From the NCBI GenBank assembly GCA_030068145.1, contig JAPJBO010000269.1, positions 62,001 to 126,000 of the forward strand: 64,000 nucleotides of DNA, given 5' to 3'. Shown in pieces: positions 39,769 through 50,400 of this stretch. The DNA comes from Diplonema papillatum (taxonomy: Eukaryota > Euglenozoa > Diplonemea > Diplonemida > Diplonemidae). The notes beneath the pieces were generated by a model. The model saw nothing but the letters and a program-made list of their open reading frames with translations, was not told the DNA's origin and made no database searches. The position numbers were made by a program, and so were the translations under genes. The first letter of the stretch is position 1, and every line of letters starts with the position of its first letter.

Positions 39769-40037
39769 GGGAAAGCCTGCTACACGGGAGCAAAGCTTCA
39801 CGTGTTCGGCGGTACTGCAGAGCCACGGGCCTACGGGTCAAGTGGACCGATTTCCCAAACTAAAGCATCAAGGCGTGGCGCACCTTGGGGCTTGGCGCTC
39901 GCGCTGAACGCAAGCTCGTCGAGACGGTCAGCCGCAGGGCAGAGCGGACGGGGTTGTGGCACTGTGCTGCCTCCGACTCAAGCTTTGCAAGCTGTGGTTG
40001 ACCGTCACGTTCCTGGACCAGGAGCGGCATTTTTCTT
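39769..40037 (+). repeat. R4, long copy
   Basis: Near-identical to 18808-19075, except that GGCTACC is shortened to GGACC. It ends at a TTC-rich tract like its partner. Confidence 0.85.
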
Positions 40038-40063
40038 TCTTTCTTCTTTCTTCTTCGTGCGCC

Positions 40064-40140
40064 AAGCGGAACTCACCTGCTTCGGTAAGTTTCATGCAGT
40101 GCGCTGGTCGGCTACTGAATTATGCACCAACAACGCATAA
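40064..40140 (+). repeat. R3 copy abutting the polyQ exon
   Basis: It has GCGGAACTCACCTGCTTCGG and CACCAACAACGCATAA. It ends one base before the stop codon of the minus-strand polyQ frame. Confidence 0.75.
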
Positions 40141-40411
40141 TCATGCAATTTGTTGACACAAGAAAAAGGGGAACAAGGGATGGGCGGCGGCATACAGCAC
40201 GATGTCGTCGATGTTGAAGTCGTCGGCGAAGATGTCGACCTCCTTCTTTTTCGCCGGTGCCGCCGCGGCCGCCGGCGCAGCCGCGGCGGCCGCGGGGGGC
40301 GGCGGAGACGCCGAGGCGTGCGCGATCTCCGCAGCGGTGATCGGCTCCGCGAAGATGTCGTCACCGTCTGCCTTCGGCGCTGCCGGCTGCTTCGCGGGCG
40401 ACTGCTCCGGC

Positions 40412-40448
<37 letters not shown>

Positions 40449-40658
40449 CTTTCTTCTCTTCTTGCAGCTGCTGCTGCTGCTGCCCTATTTTCTCCTCTTC
40501 CTCCTGCTGCTGCTCTTTTTTCTCCTGCTGCTGCTGCTGCTGCTCTTTTTTCTCCTGCTGCTGCTGCTGCTCTTTTTTCTCCTGCTGCTGCTGCTGCTCG
40601 TTTTTCTCCTGCTGCTGCTGCTGCTCTTTTTTCTCCTGCTGCTGCTGCTGCTCTTTTT

Positions 40659-40722
<64 letters not shown>

Positions 40723-40948
40723 GGCGGTCGACTCGCTGCCGTTGGGCGGAGCCTCGCCTTGCGGACCGCCCGCCGCCGGGTCGGCGTGCAGCGGGGCGCC
40801 GTCCGCCGGTTGCTGCCGAGGCGGGTTGCAGTCGGCGGTGGCTGGTGCAGGCGGAGCGCCGGCGGCTGGCTTTCCCGCTGGCGGCGCATCCGCTTGCTTG
40901 TCATCCGCGGGCTTCGGCGCGTCAGCTGGGGTTCCAGCGGCATCCGGA
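40141..40948 (-). CDS. PolyQ/Ala/Pro-rich exon of a multi-exon gene
   Basis: After a CA-repeat ending in CACACACAG (3' splice site, exon from 40948) the minus strand reads about 268 codons. First comes a Pro/Ala/Asp-rich segment (PDAAGTPADAPKPADDKQAD). Then a ~120-residue Gln-rich region follows, with repeated KKEQQQQQ blocks and a longer pure-Q tract. The end has a short ordered-looking segment (DGDDIFAEPITAAEIAHASA), an Ala run and KKKEVDIFADDFNIDDI. The final codons before the stop at 40141 are hydrophobic and may be read-through into an intron. Function unknown; composition suggests a disordered, possibly coiled-coil region. Confidence 0.55.
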
Positions 40949-41225
40949 CTGTGTGTGTGTGTGCTCTCAGTAATGGGTAACCCCTGAGCGGAGTCTAGCC
41001 CAGCTGCGCAATGCACCTACGTTACTGCTGATGCACCAGCCGGCCGCTCGCGGTGGTTGCGACGTACACGGAAATGCAGCCTCGACTGGCATTGGTTTCC
41101 TTCTTCGTGATTTGCATGTTGCTGTCTACAGCAGGTGTCCGGGGGTATTCGCCTTCTCGTACATGTGGTGCAGCGCGGGGCGTCATGCTTTGTGTGTGTG
41201 TGTGTGTGTGTTGGAATTCAATCAC

Positions 41226-41356
41226 CAAGGCCTGACTAGCTGCTCCAAACTCCTGGTGCAGGCCCCCGTCATGGTCGGCAGCCGCCACCTGCGTCACAGT
41301 TTCGAGTCCAGTTCCGAGGCTCTCGCACGGCGCCAAGCATTCTGCAATGCTGACGA
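41226..41356 (-). CDS. Possible upstream exon of the polyQ gene
   Basis: The minus strand shows a CA-repeat, GGGGTAGCAG, then 43 codons (VSIAECLAPCESLGTGLETV, TQVAAADHDGGLHQEFGAAS) and a donor-like TTG/GTGATT at 41225. Non-repetitive, codon-like sequence between two CA tracts favours an exon. I could not build a phase-consistent join to the polyQ exon, so the structure is unresolved. Confidence 0.3.
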
Positions 41357-41540
41357 CTGCTACCCCAAATGTGTGTGTGTGTGTGTGGGTGTCAGGCTTT
41401 GAGCGGGCAACGGCCGGATCGACGTACAGCCCACTGGTCACGTTCACCCGTCTACTTTAAGTTTCCGACACTGGGGGGTCAAGAAGAAAACAGGTCTGAA
41501 GGAAGCGTGCACGAACAAAAGGAAGCGCCAGATCCACTGT

Positions 41541-42224
41541 TCAGTCGTTCGCTTCGTGGTTGTCGGCCTCTCTCGTACGCAGGCCCTCACACAGCACGGT
41601 GCCCAAATTGGTACGGCGTCTCTGGGGATTGTATCGCTTCTTCGAGAAAGTGTATCAGTCGTTCGCTTCGTGGTTGTCGGCCTCTCTCGTACGCAGGCCC
41701 TCACACAGCACGGTGCCCAAATTGGTACGGCGTCTCTGGGGATTGTATCGCTTCTTCGAGAAAGTGTATCAGTCGTTCGCTTCGTGGTTGTCGGCCTCTC
41801 TCGTACGCAGGCCCTCACACAGCACGGTGCCCAAATTGGTACGGCGTCTCTGGGGATTGTATCGCTTCTTCGAGAAAGTGTATCAGTCGTTCGCTTCGTG
41901 GTTGTCGGCCTCTCTCGTACGCAGGCCCTCACACAGCACGGTGCCCAAATTGGTACGGCGTCTCTGGGGATTGTATCGCTTCTTCGAGAAAGTGTATCAG
42001 TCGTTCGCTTCGTGGTTGTCGGCCTCTCTCGTACGCAGGCCCTCACACAGCACGGTGCCCAAATTGGTACGGCGTCTCTGGGGATTGTATCGCTTCTTCG
42101 AGAAAGTGTATCAGTCGTTCGCTTCGTGGTTGTCGGCCTCTCTCGTACGCAGGCCCTCACACAGCACGGTGCCCAAATTGGTACGGCGTCTCTGGGGATT
42201 GTATCGCTTCTTCGAGAAAGTGTA
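41541..42224. repeat. 114-bp tandem repeat, six identical units
   Basis: Exactly 684 bp, six units, with no difference seen between them. The unit begins TCAGTCGTTCGCTTCGTGGT and ends TTCTTCGAGAAAGTGTA. As 114 is a multiple of three, three plus frames and one minus frame stay open throughout as a 38-residue repeat; none has a recognised domain. Perfect identity implies very recent expansion or strong homogenisation. Confidence 0.95.
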
Positions 42225-42994
42225 AAGTCAAGACCTGGTTTTCCTCGGGTGTGCAATGAGCTGAAAGTCGTCGGAGCCGTCGTCGTCGGACTGCCGGTCC
42301 ATCAGAGCGAAGGCGCGTTCCTGTGTGAGGCGTTCCGTTGCGTTGTCTAGTCGTGCACACCCATCAAAGAGAGGCTGAACCGGCGGCACATACTACCCGA
42401 AGAGAAAGTCTCTGCTCCTTTGCCGGGTTCCTGTTCGCACCTCCTGAGCGGGAAGACCTTCTGCAGAAATTATCCGCGCACAGACGCTGTTCAGGAGGCA
42501 CCATAATGTTGAAGCCAGTTGCGCCGTGCGCCTTGCGTGTCCTCTTCAAGGAGTGTTAACATGCAAGCGGAGGAAGTTCCGCGGCTTGCCAAACTGTAAG
42601 TGAGCCCGGGGTCACTGCACTGAGCCTCGGCGTGGCATTCTGGTTCTGAGTGCGAAAGGGTTGCTCTATGGTATCGTATACTGACAACTATGTGTTAAAG
42701 TGAAAGTTCGCTTGCGCCTCAATGAGGATCCTTGGGGGTTTCTAAAGTCTCTCTGGCTGACCACCGCTGAAAGGGTTTCCTTTTCTGATACCGTATGTTG
42801 GTGTGCATAGTTTATATGTATTCGAACAGCAGCACTCCGAGTTCAAACTTTGCTGCAGGAGCTGCGCGTGCGGGGAGGGCATGTGCAATCAGGACCGTGA
42901 CATCTCGACCGACGAAACGAGGTTGCGGCATGGGTGGAAACGCGTGGTTCGGAAGGTCTCCTCAAAAGCGATAGGGTGGGAATCTTGGCAGGAA
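42225..42994. other. No recognisable gene; R2-like remnant
   Basis: 42696-42761 resembles the R2 start (AAAGTGAAAGTTCGCTTG, then AAAGTCTCTCTGGCTGACC) with a ~15-bp insertion. The rest holds only short frames. Confidence 0.4.
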
Positions 42995-43612
42995 TCTATA
43001 CTATCAATCCGACTGAGGGAATCAGTTTGCCCTCGTGAGTGAGAACGCAGTGCATGGTGGGGAAGCGTTGGGTTGGTGAGAATACTAGGAGAGAATACCA
43101 ACCTGGGGCAGTGTCAGTCAGAGTAGATAAAAGCGTCTGAATCTAGCAATACTATCAACCCGACCGAGGAAATCAGTTTGCCCTCGTGGGTGAGAACGCA
43201 GTGCATGGTGGGGAAGCGTTGGGTTGGTGGAATATTATTTATGGGGGAACCTTCTCCTGGGACGGTGTCATGTCTGAATCTAGCAATACTATCAACCCGA
43301 CCGAGGAAATCGGTTTGCCCTCGTGGGTGAGAACGCAGTGCATGGTGGGGAAGCGTAGGGTTGGTGGGAATACTAGGTAATGATAACAACCTGGGACAGT
43401 GTCAGTCAGAGTAGTTAAAAGCGTCTGAATCTAGCAATACTATCAACCCGACCGAGGAAATCAGTTTGCCCTCGTGGGTGAGAACGCAGTGCATGGTGGG
43501 GAAGCGTTGGGTTGGTGGGAATATTAGGAGATAATACCAACCTGGGGCAGTGTCAGTCAGAGTAGTTAAAAGCGTCTGAATCTAGCAATACTATCGTGAG
43601 AACGCGGTGCAC
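42995..43612 (+). repeat. ~150-bp tandem repeat, four units plus a partial
   Basis: Units share AATCTAGCAATACTATCAAC, CGACCGAGGAAATCAGTTTG, GAGAACGCAGTGCATGGTGG and GGAAGCGTTGGGTTGGTG. Spacing alternates between about 137 and 152 bp. The first unit is the most diverged. Confidence 0.9.
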
Positions 43613-43794
43613 GCTATAAGGGAGAAGGAAGCGATGAGGGCTAGGGGAAACCTTAATCCGAGAACAGCAGAGTCGTATTCACTCAGAGCTGTTGAAAAGC
43701 GAAGGCGTTCGTGAGTCTAGCAATACGACCAGCCGACCTCGGGGGGTCTGGGTACTCCCCTTGGGAATAAGCTCTTGATGCAAAGAGGTTTATT

Positions 43795-44042
43795 TCCCTT
43801 CTCTGGGGAAAAGCTGCCGCGCCAAACCTCGCTTCTTTGTACCACATGCGGAGAAAAGAGAAAGAGAGACATAAATAGAGACAGAGAGGGTTTTGGAGGA
43901 GGACACTGGCGTGCGTCGGGGCCAGTGAGAAGCACCGGCCACCTTGCTAGATAAATCCTGCCGCGGAAAAGGAGCCCTTTCATTCGCTTGGGCCAGCAGC
44001 CCTGCGGAGGCCCTCTTCCGTGTGCCTTCACGCGGAAATAAA
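43795..44042 (+). repeat. R7 copy
   Basis: It matches 3205-3420 and extends further upstream (TTTCCCTTCTCTGGGGAAAA). Confidence 0.75.
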
Positions 44043-44329
44043 CAGTAGGTAAAAACAGACCTCTTTGTCCTCCACAGCCTTCCTCTTGGGCCCGGGCTTC
44101 GGCGGTGTCTTTGAGCTTGGTTGCCCGCCGGTCGAAGGCTGGGCTTTCGAGTGGTCGGTGTCCTTCTTGCCCCAGAACCCTGTGAATTTGCATTCTATGC
44201 ACGAGTGCAACCTTCAGAGACAGTGCACACGAGTGCTGTTTTCGCGGACTTTGCATGATGGTGTTGCCGTTTTCGGTGATGAGCACGTCCGTACACACCG
44301 CGTGGGGCCGACGGCCCCCAAGAAAAAAA

Positions 44330-44860
44330 TGTAGAAAAAAAAAAATTGCTCAACTTCATCAAAAATCACCGCAGTTTTTAGCGTTTATTGTTTTTAGAGT
44401 GCAAGAATTTTTGTTCCGAATGTTTTTTTTTTTAGAAACCCCAATTTTTTTCCAGAAAAAATGGGTGGCCATTTTTTTTTGGGTCTAAATCCCTCTTACC
44501 AAAAAGACACAAGGTTTTGACCCTGCATGGTAAATTTTGTTGCATGAGTGTGTTTGTCAGGCCTTCGACTACCCTGAGCAACGCACTATTGACACCCTAC
44601 TGGACGAGGAAAGTGAAGCTTTCCGAGATACCGTAATTGGATTAAGTGTTGAAACCGGGTAACACTGGGACACTCCAAAAAATGGGCCTGGGTGTCCCAG
44701 GTTTTTTACCCGGCCCGTCATTACTGGGGGGGGTTCGAATACAAGAGGTACCTCTTGTATTCGGCGTGCCGATCCTGCAATTTTCCCGAAGAAGAAATAG
44801 AAAAAAGTACCGCAAACCCGGAACCCGCGGGAACCCCCTTCTTCTTGGAAGACGCACGTA
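44330..44860. other. A/T-tract-rich stretch, no gene
   Basis: Several A and T homopolymers (44333-44345, 44424-44434, 44473-44480). An 11-bp palindrome-like AATACAAGAGGTACCTCTTGT lies at 44738-44759, with one base beyond each arm. Confidence 0.4.
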
Positions 44861-45125
44861 ATTTGTGGTCCCCGGGTCTATTTTTCACGGTTCTCTTCAT
44901 CGGAGCTGAACGCGAGCACAAATTCGCCGAAAAAGGTCTGCTACATGGCCCAGCAAAGAAATGTCACCAACCAGTGGGTCGACTCCCGTCCTTTTCATTG
45001 AAACCCTGTGGGTTCCACGCCCGGTGCCCCGCATCTGGTAAAGACTCACGAACCACGCACATAATTCTTGGTCCCCGGGTCTATTTTTCACGGTTCTCTT
45101 CATCGGAGCTCATCGCGATCAGAAA
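44860..45125 (+). repeat. Two diverged units of a dispersed ~90-bp family
   Basis: GGTCCCCGGGTCTATTTTTC and ACGGTTCTCTTCATCGGAGC occur at 44868 and 45070. Related copies lie at 37265-37375 (inverted) and 37645-37735. Confidence 0.75.
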
Positions 45126-45257
45126 ACCGTCAAAAAAGGTCTGTTATGCGGACCAAAAAAAAATCCAGCCCTTTTCCAGATTTCCAAAATGTCTCTTGTA
45201 TTCAAGGTACCTCTTCTAGTTTCAGGCGATCTTAAACACGACAACACAAACAAGACT

Positions 45258-46147
45258 TTTTACCCCTGCAAACCCGTGAATAGGTGCTACGGGAGTATCT
45301 GGCAACCGCTGCTTAACAGTGCTCACGTGGGCGGTGTCTTCGGACAGCACCTCGTGATGTTCGCATCACAAAACAAAGAAGACAGTGAAATGGTCGTTAC
45401 CTGGTCGGGTTTCGCTCGCGACCGTTTCCTGAACAATCCTTCACTAAATCCGCGGTTAAATAACCTGGCCTCAGTGGTGCAAGCACCACGCGCTCTTCAA
45501 ACCCAAGAAACATTTTCCCCCCGTTGAGACCTGCCGGCCCTAAAACGGCACAGGACTGGTTCTCCATTGACAAACGCCTTGCTTAAGCTCGGCACCCGGT
45601 TGCTTTGGCAACCTGTCGCTTTTGTGACGCCACAAACTTCGTTTCCCGAGACGTTACCATACGGCCCAACCCCCGAACACCAAGAGAGGTACAGTTTGGA
45701 AGGGACTGCATGTCAAAGCAGGAAAAGGCATATGGAAACGCTCAGAACCGATAAAGAACAAAAAAAGTCGTAACCCAACACAGGACGAGAAGGAAGGAGC
45801 AGCACCACCAGAACCGAGAAAGAACAAAAAAAGAAGAATACTACGCACCAAACCCACCACCCTCCCCAACCCGGGCTTCCTTTTTACCCCTGCAAACCCG
45901 TGAATAGGTGCTACGGGAGTATCTGGCAACCGCTGCTTAACAGTGCTCACGTGGGCGGTGTCTTCGGACAGCACCTCGTGATGTTCGCATCACAAAACAA
46001 AGAAGACAGTGAAATGGTCGTTACCTGGTCGGGTTTCGCTCGCGACCGTTTCCTGAACAATCCTTCACTAAATCCGCGGTTAAATAACCTGGCCTCAGTG
46101 GTGCAAGCACCACGCGCTCTTCAAACCCAAGAAACATTTTCCCCCCC
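45258..46147 (+). repeat. Pair of 266-bp direct repeats
   Basis: 45258-45523 and 45882-46147 appear identical, from TTTTTACCCCTGCAAACCCG to AACCCAAGAAACATTTTCCC. 358 bp of A-rich, non-coding-looking sequence lies between. Identity and spacing would fit terminal repeats of a tiny element, or a segmental duplication. No TG...CA ends or primer-binding site are seen. Confidence 0.9.
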
Positions 46148-46519
46148 TTTGCACTAATAAAAACCTTTTTAACATCACCCCATACTGGCCCCGAACCCCC
46201 ATCTGTGTGGCCCAAAACGAGTCCCAAACGGTTTTTGACGGGCTGAGTCGAGGTAAAGGGGTCTCCGAAGGCCCACGAATAGGCCCAGGTGGGCCCAGGT
46301 GGGCCCCGGAGCGGGCACTCAGCGCGAGGGGGAGAGCCCCCAAAAATGGGGTCGTTTTCGGGCCTCGCCACTACTCAAACTAGTCAAACACCTTCTGGCC
46401 TCCAGCGGGAAACCCAGACTTCAAAACGACAAGATCGGCTGTGTTCAGCCGTAGATAGCCACCAGCGGGTCCTCTTGAAGCCGAAGAATGCTCTCGGGGG
46501 TCACAGTTAGCCCCATGTG

Positions 46520-47206
46520 TGCAGCGCCAGCAGTGGGCAGGCACACGCTTAGAATGTGTGGTATGCAAGTGCACCCTGCCTAGAATCCGGCTTCACCCGC
46601 TTTTGAGACACAGTGCTTACAAGGAAAACGCAGAATATAAGGTGGAAAAATGCAAAAGAACCAAGATGACGACTGTGAGCCCCCCGCCAACGCTAATCTC
46701 GGCAGCCTTTCCCCGGTTCTTTCAGAGATTGTCACCCACGACCATTCCAACAGCCCTGTACCGGGCACGTGCCCAGTCCAAACCGCTCACGATGCGTCGC
46801 CGGCTCGCCTCGTCGTCAAGGCTGTTGAAGGCTTCTGAAAGCCTACCAGAAAGGCGCATCCAGATGGCAACCTTCTCCTCCTCTGTCATTAGGGCGAGAA
46901 AGAAACCGATCAGGTCCTCACCAGAGACCTTTTCGCAAAAGGTCCTGCTGGCTACGAGTCGTCTCTGCAAGGACTGACCACGTCTCGTTTCCTCATGAAA
47001 CAGCGACAACTTCTGCATTGCTCTCACCGATCACTCCACGAACTCCAGACCCGTGATCTTTGGCATTTTCTCCTCTCTTAGTTTCCGTTTTTCTGGGTCA
47101 ACCTTAATTCTTAATTAGTATTGCTGGTAAAGCCGGATTTTAGGCAGGGTGCACCTGCTGCACCCACTCTATTTACAACGTGTGCCTGCCCACCGCAGGC
47201 GCTGCA
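46520..47206. mobile_element. 0.69 kb TIR element with an internal ORF
   Basis: Inverted ends 46520-46592 and 47129-47206 share TGCAGCGCC, GTGGGCAGGCACACG and GTGCACCCTGCCTA(G/A)AATCCGGCTT. The interior is largely a single 101-codon minus-strand frame. It abuts the downstream side of the hAT-like gene, but I see no matching end on that gene's other side. Confidence 0.8.
46722..47027 (-). CDS. 101-aa ORF inside the small TIR element
   Basis: The frame starts MRAMQKLSLFHEETRRGQSL and continues with EDLIGFFLALMTEEEKVAIW, RLSEAFNSLDDEASRRR and a short end. It is predicted helical, Glu/Arg/Leu-rich, with no low complexity, and fills the element interior. It resembles no transposase I know. The helix-rich EEEKVAIWMRLSGRL segment is vaguely like small helical DNA-binding proteins, but that is not a domain call. 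Confidence 0.45.
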   Translation of the reverse strand: MRAMQKLSLFHEETRRGQSLQRRLVASRTFCEKVSGEDLIGFFLALMTEEEKVAIWMRLSGRLSEAFNSLDDEASRRRIVSGLDWARARYRAVGMVVGDNL

Positions 47207-47408
47207 GGCGGGGTGGCCAAGTAGGGCTATCGGTGACCCGCGAACGGCAGGAACGGCAGGGGAAGATTTGCCTGTTTGGGACTGACTATGATCTCAGAAC
47301 AATGAAAGTAAAAGTGCCCGATTTGACAAGCCAACGATTGCACAAAAATAAAAGAGACAACACTGTGTCATTTAGCTGTCGAACACCACACTTTCCCCAG
47401 AGGACCCA

Positions 47409-50400
47409 TCAATCTGAGAAAGAATCGGAATAATCATCAACCTCCTCGACCTCACACGTCTCCTCCTCGTCATCCTTCTCAGAGTCGTTACCTCCAGAGG
47501 CGCTGCCCGAAAGGGTTTCGCCGGAGTCACCACGTTTCCGTTTCAGGATTGCACTCCAAAAGTCGGTGCTGACTGGGGCAGACCGCAGCGTTAACATTGC
47601 GGTTGTGATCGTTTGGGGTTTTGGTTGGCGGGTGGCCCCGAGCGGACGCCTTTTTTTTTCTGCGTACCACAGGGAGATGCCGAGAAGCAGGAACGATTTC
47701 ATGTTCTCCTTGACGCGAAGGTCCTGACGTTGCGCAAGCAATGCCTCGTTTTCCAAGGTGGAAACGTTCAGCGAGGTGCGCTTTATCCCCGCCCGATCCA
47801 ACAGGGCCGAGAACAGTCTCTCGATGCAGTTGCTGCTACACCGCGAGTGGGTGAGGGCGGTTGCGATCACGTCCACCGCCTCTGACTGGTTCCCCCGCAG
47901 TACCGCCATCCCCTGTTCTGGCAGAACTCCGACTCGGAGCAGGGCCACGAACCCTTTCCACTCTTCAACCAAAACCGTTAAAGATTCCGCATCATACGGA
48001 CCAACAGCAGCAACCATTTTGAAGGCTTCGACTCTGTCATCTTTACTTTTTTTCAGGCCTTCGAAATCAGCCACTGCAGAAACAGCTGCAACCCAACTCT
48101 CTTTCGGCAGCATGTCTCCTACGAACCCAGCAAGTCCCTTCTTTGCTGCAGCAGCAAGGGGGGTGTTGCAAGTTCCGAGCAGGGCCATCGCTGTTCGTGT
48201 GTGTGTTTCGGCTTCAAAAAGTGCCACATCTGATCCCTGCAGTTGACGGCTCAGCTGCCCAAGAAGATCAACCACCTGGTAGTTGCCCTTGAACCAGGCT
48301 CGGCGCTGCTTGCTTTGAAGCTTGGGGACGACAAGTGCTCTAGTCTCTCTAAGAGCATCTTTCTCTCTCGTCCCATCAGCGCTTTTCCAATGCTGGGGGC
48401 AACTTGTCATGTGGCCCATCCATATTGGCCACATGCGCGCAGCTCGCTCCCACTGCCGAGACACCTTGGGAAGCCAGCGGATCTTGTGATACGCGGCGGG
48501 TCGTAAAGCTTTTGCGCCCACCTTCTTTGCGTAACCCAGTACCTTTCGCCAGAGCTTTGGCGAGGTACGCAACGCTGCTTCAATAGCGTCAAAAGTTTCC
48601 CCTGTATCGACAAAGGTGTCATTTTTTGTCAAGACCTTGGAAATCAAGGTCTCGAGACGGTGGGCGCTGTCTTGCAACACCGCACAGTGCTGACTGTCGT
48701 TTGCACGGATCTGGCCCACAAACCCGATTCCCTCTCCGCAAATATTCGACCCCCGGTCACTTGACACACCCGTAATTCGGGCCATCGACACACCCACGTC
48801 GGCCAACTTCTCCTCCAGCTTCCTGTGCAGCGTTTTGCCGTTGGTCTCTTCATCGGCCAAGAACTCAGTGAGGCCAATGAAGCTTTCTTCTACTGCAAGA
48901 GTCGCCTTGTTGAAGTAGCGGAGGGTCAAGGCGTAGATGTCGCCGTCCTTGATTGCGCGTAGGGTAGTTCCATCAAGTACAGCAACGATGGCGATGGCAT
49001 TTTCGAGCGCTTCTGTAAGCCCCACGCGAACGATCCGGCACCAAATTGGCAGCATACTGGCCAGATGCTGCCGCCTGCGGTACTTCTTTGGCAGAGGTAT
49101 CTCCCGAACTTCGTCTGCAAGAATTTGCCTCTCGGCCTTGAGATGCGAGGACCCGTATATGGTCTGAACAAACAAGGGGACGTGCAAGTTGAACATTGCG
49201 GCTTGAAGATCGGCTGGAATGGAAATTTGACCATCAGCCTCAAGCGCGCGACGGAGTTGTGCGGAATGCGTCAGAATATGTGTGCGGCTAATCGCCGACA
49301 ACGCTACGATCGATGCCAAGACGACACTACTTGCAATCACCTTCTTACGGCTTACAATTCTCACCGAAAGCCGGTGCAGTTCCGAGCCTTTGTGCCGGGC
49401 GAACGAAGCCACTAACGTCGGTCGCTTACCGTTGGTTCCCGTCTGCCAGGAATTTTGCTGGTAGATCGAGCATGCTACGGTTTCACCCAGTCGAATAGGC
49501 CCACGCTTGAGGTAATTGACGGCCTCGTAGCAGACACTGCAAACCATACCGTTCGATGTATCCTGCAGGAATTCATCGTTAGCGGTGACAAACCCTTTTC
49601 TGCCAAACAGGTCAGCAAAGTTTAGCACTAGCTTGACAACGGGGGCAGCCTGTTGTTGGTGGCCCTGAAGAAGGGCGATCGCAAAAAAGTGCCCGATTTG
49701 GTTTGTAGACTCGGACACATAGCACACCATCACATCACCAAAAGCACACGCGGAACGACGAATAGGTACACTACCCCCTCTGTAGAATGAGACGTATAAT
49801 AACTTCCCGTGGACTGCCCGCCTCTTTTCGTTGTACTTCACACAGAAATGCTGCACTTCGAACGTCGTCAGCTTTGGCAGAGCCCAGTCCTTTAAAAAGG
49901 CCAGTTTAATTGTGGCATGTCTTTTCTTTGTCATCGAAAAAGCTGTTCGAGAGTATGACCCGAAAAACAGTTTCAGCGTCTCGCGAGATGGGGCGCCAAC
50001 TGATGCTGCAGCGTTCAGCGACAAGCGTGTGGACACGTAAAGTGCAACGTATGCGCACTCGTGTTGCTGTTGGGCGTCCGTGCGCTTGCTTCTATCGGAC
50101 AGTGTGAGCCAGCCTAGCTTTTGTAGAAACGCGTTCTTCATGGCCAACAGGAAGGGCCACATGTGATCAACCAACAAACCAGACATCGGTTGCGGCTCCG
50201 GCTCCTCCTGCTCCTCCTGTGTCTGCACCGCCCTTTCGATGAGGATCTTCTTATTTCCACCTGTCGCCTGCCCTCGCTCCCGGCACAGCTGGCGAAGGCC
50301 CGCCACATTCATCTTCTCGTAGCCTGGTAGTGCTTCTGTGTCAGCTTCAGTTTCTTCTTCTTTGCCTATGTCGTCTTCAGCAATGTCATCGCGGAGAACC

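Noticed and set aside
40150..40987. Plus-strand Leu-rich or Cys/Ser-rich proteins opposite the polyQ exon
   Set aside because: These are translations of the CTG/GCT repeat in other frames; the minus strand has the splice context and non-repeat flanks.
41541..42224. 38-residue repeat protein
   Set aside because: Open in three plus frames and one minus frame because 114 is divisible by three; no frame has supporting context.
44731..44760. tRNA B-box (GGTTCGAATAC)
   Set aside because: There is no A box, acceptor stem or anticodon arm around it; it is part of a palindromic repeat stretch.
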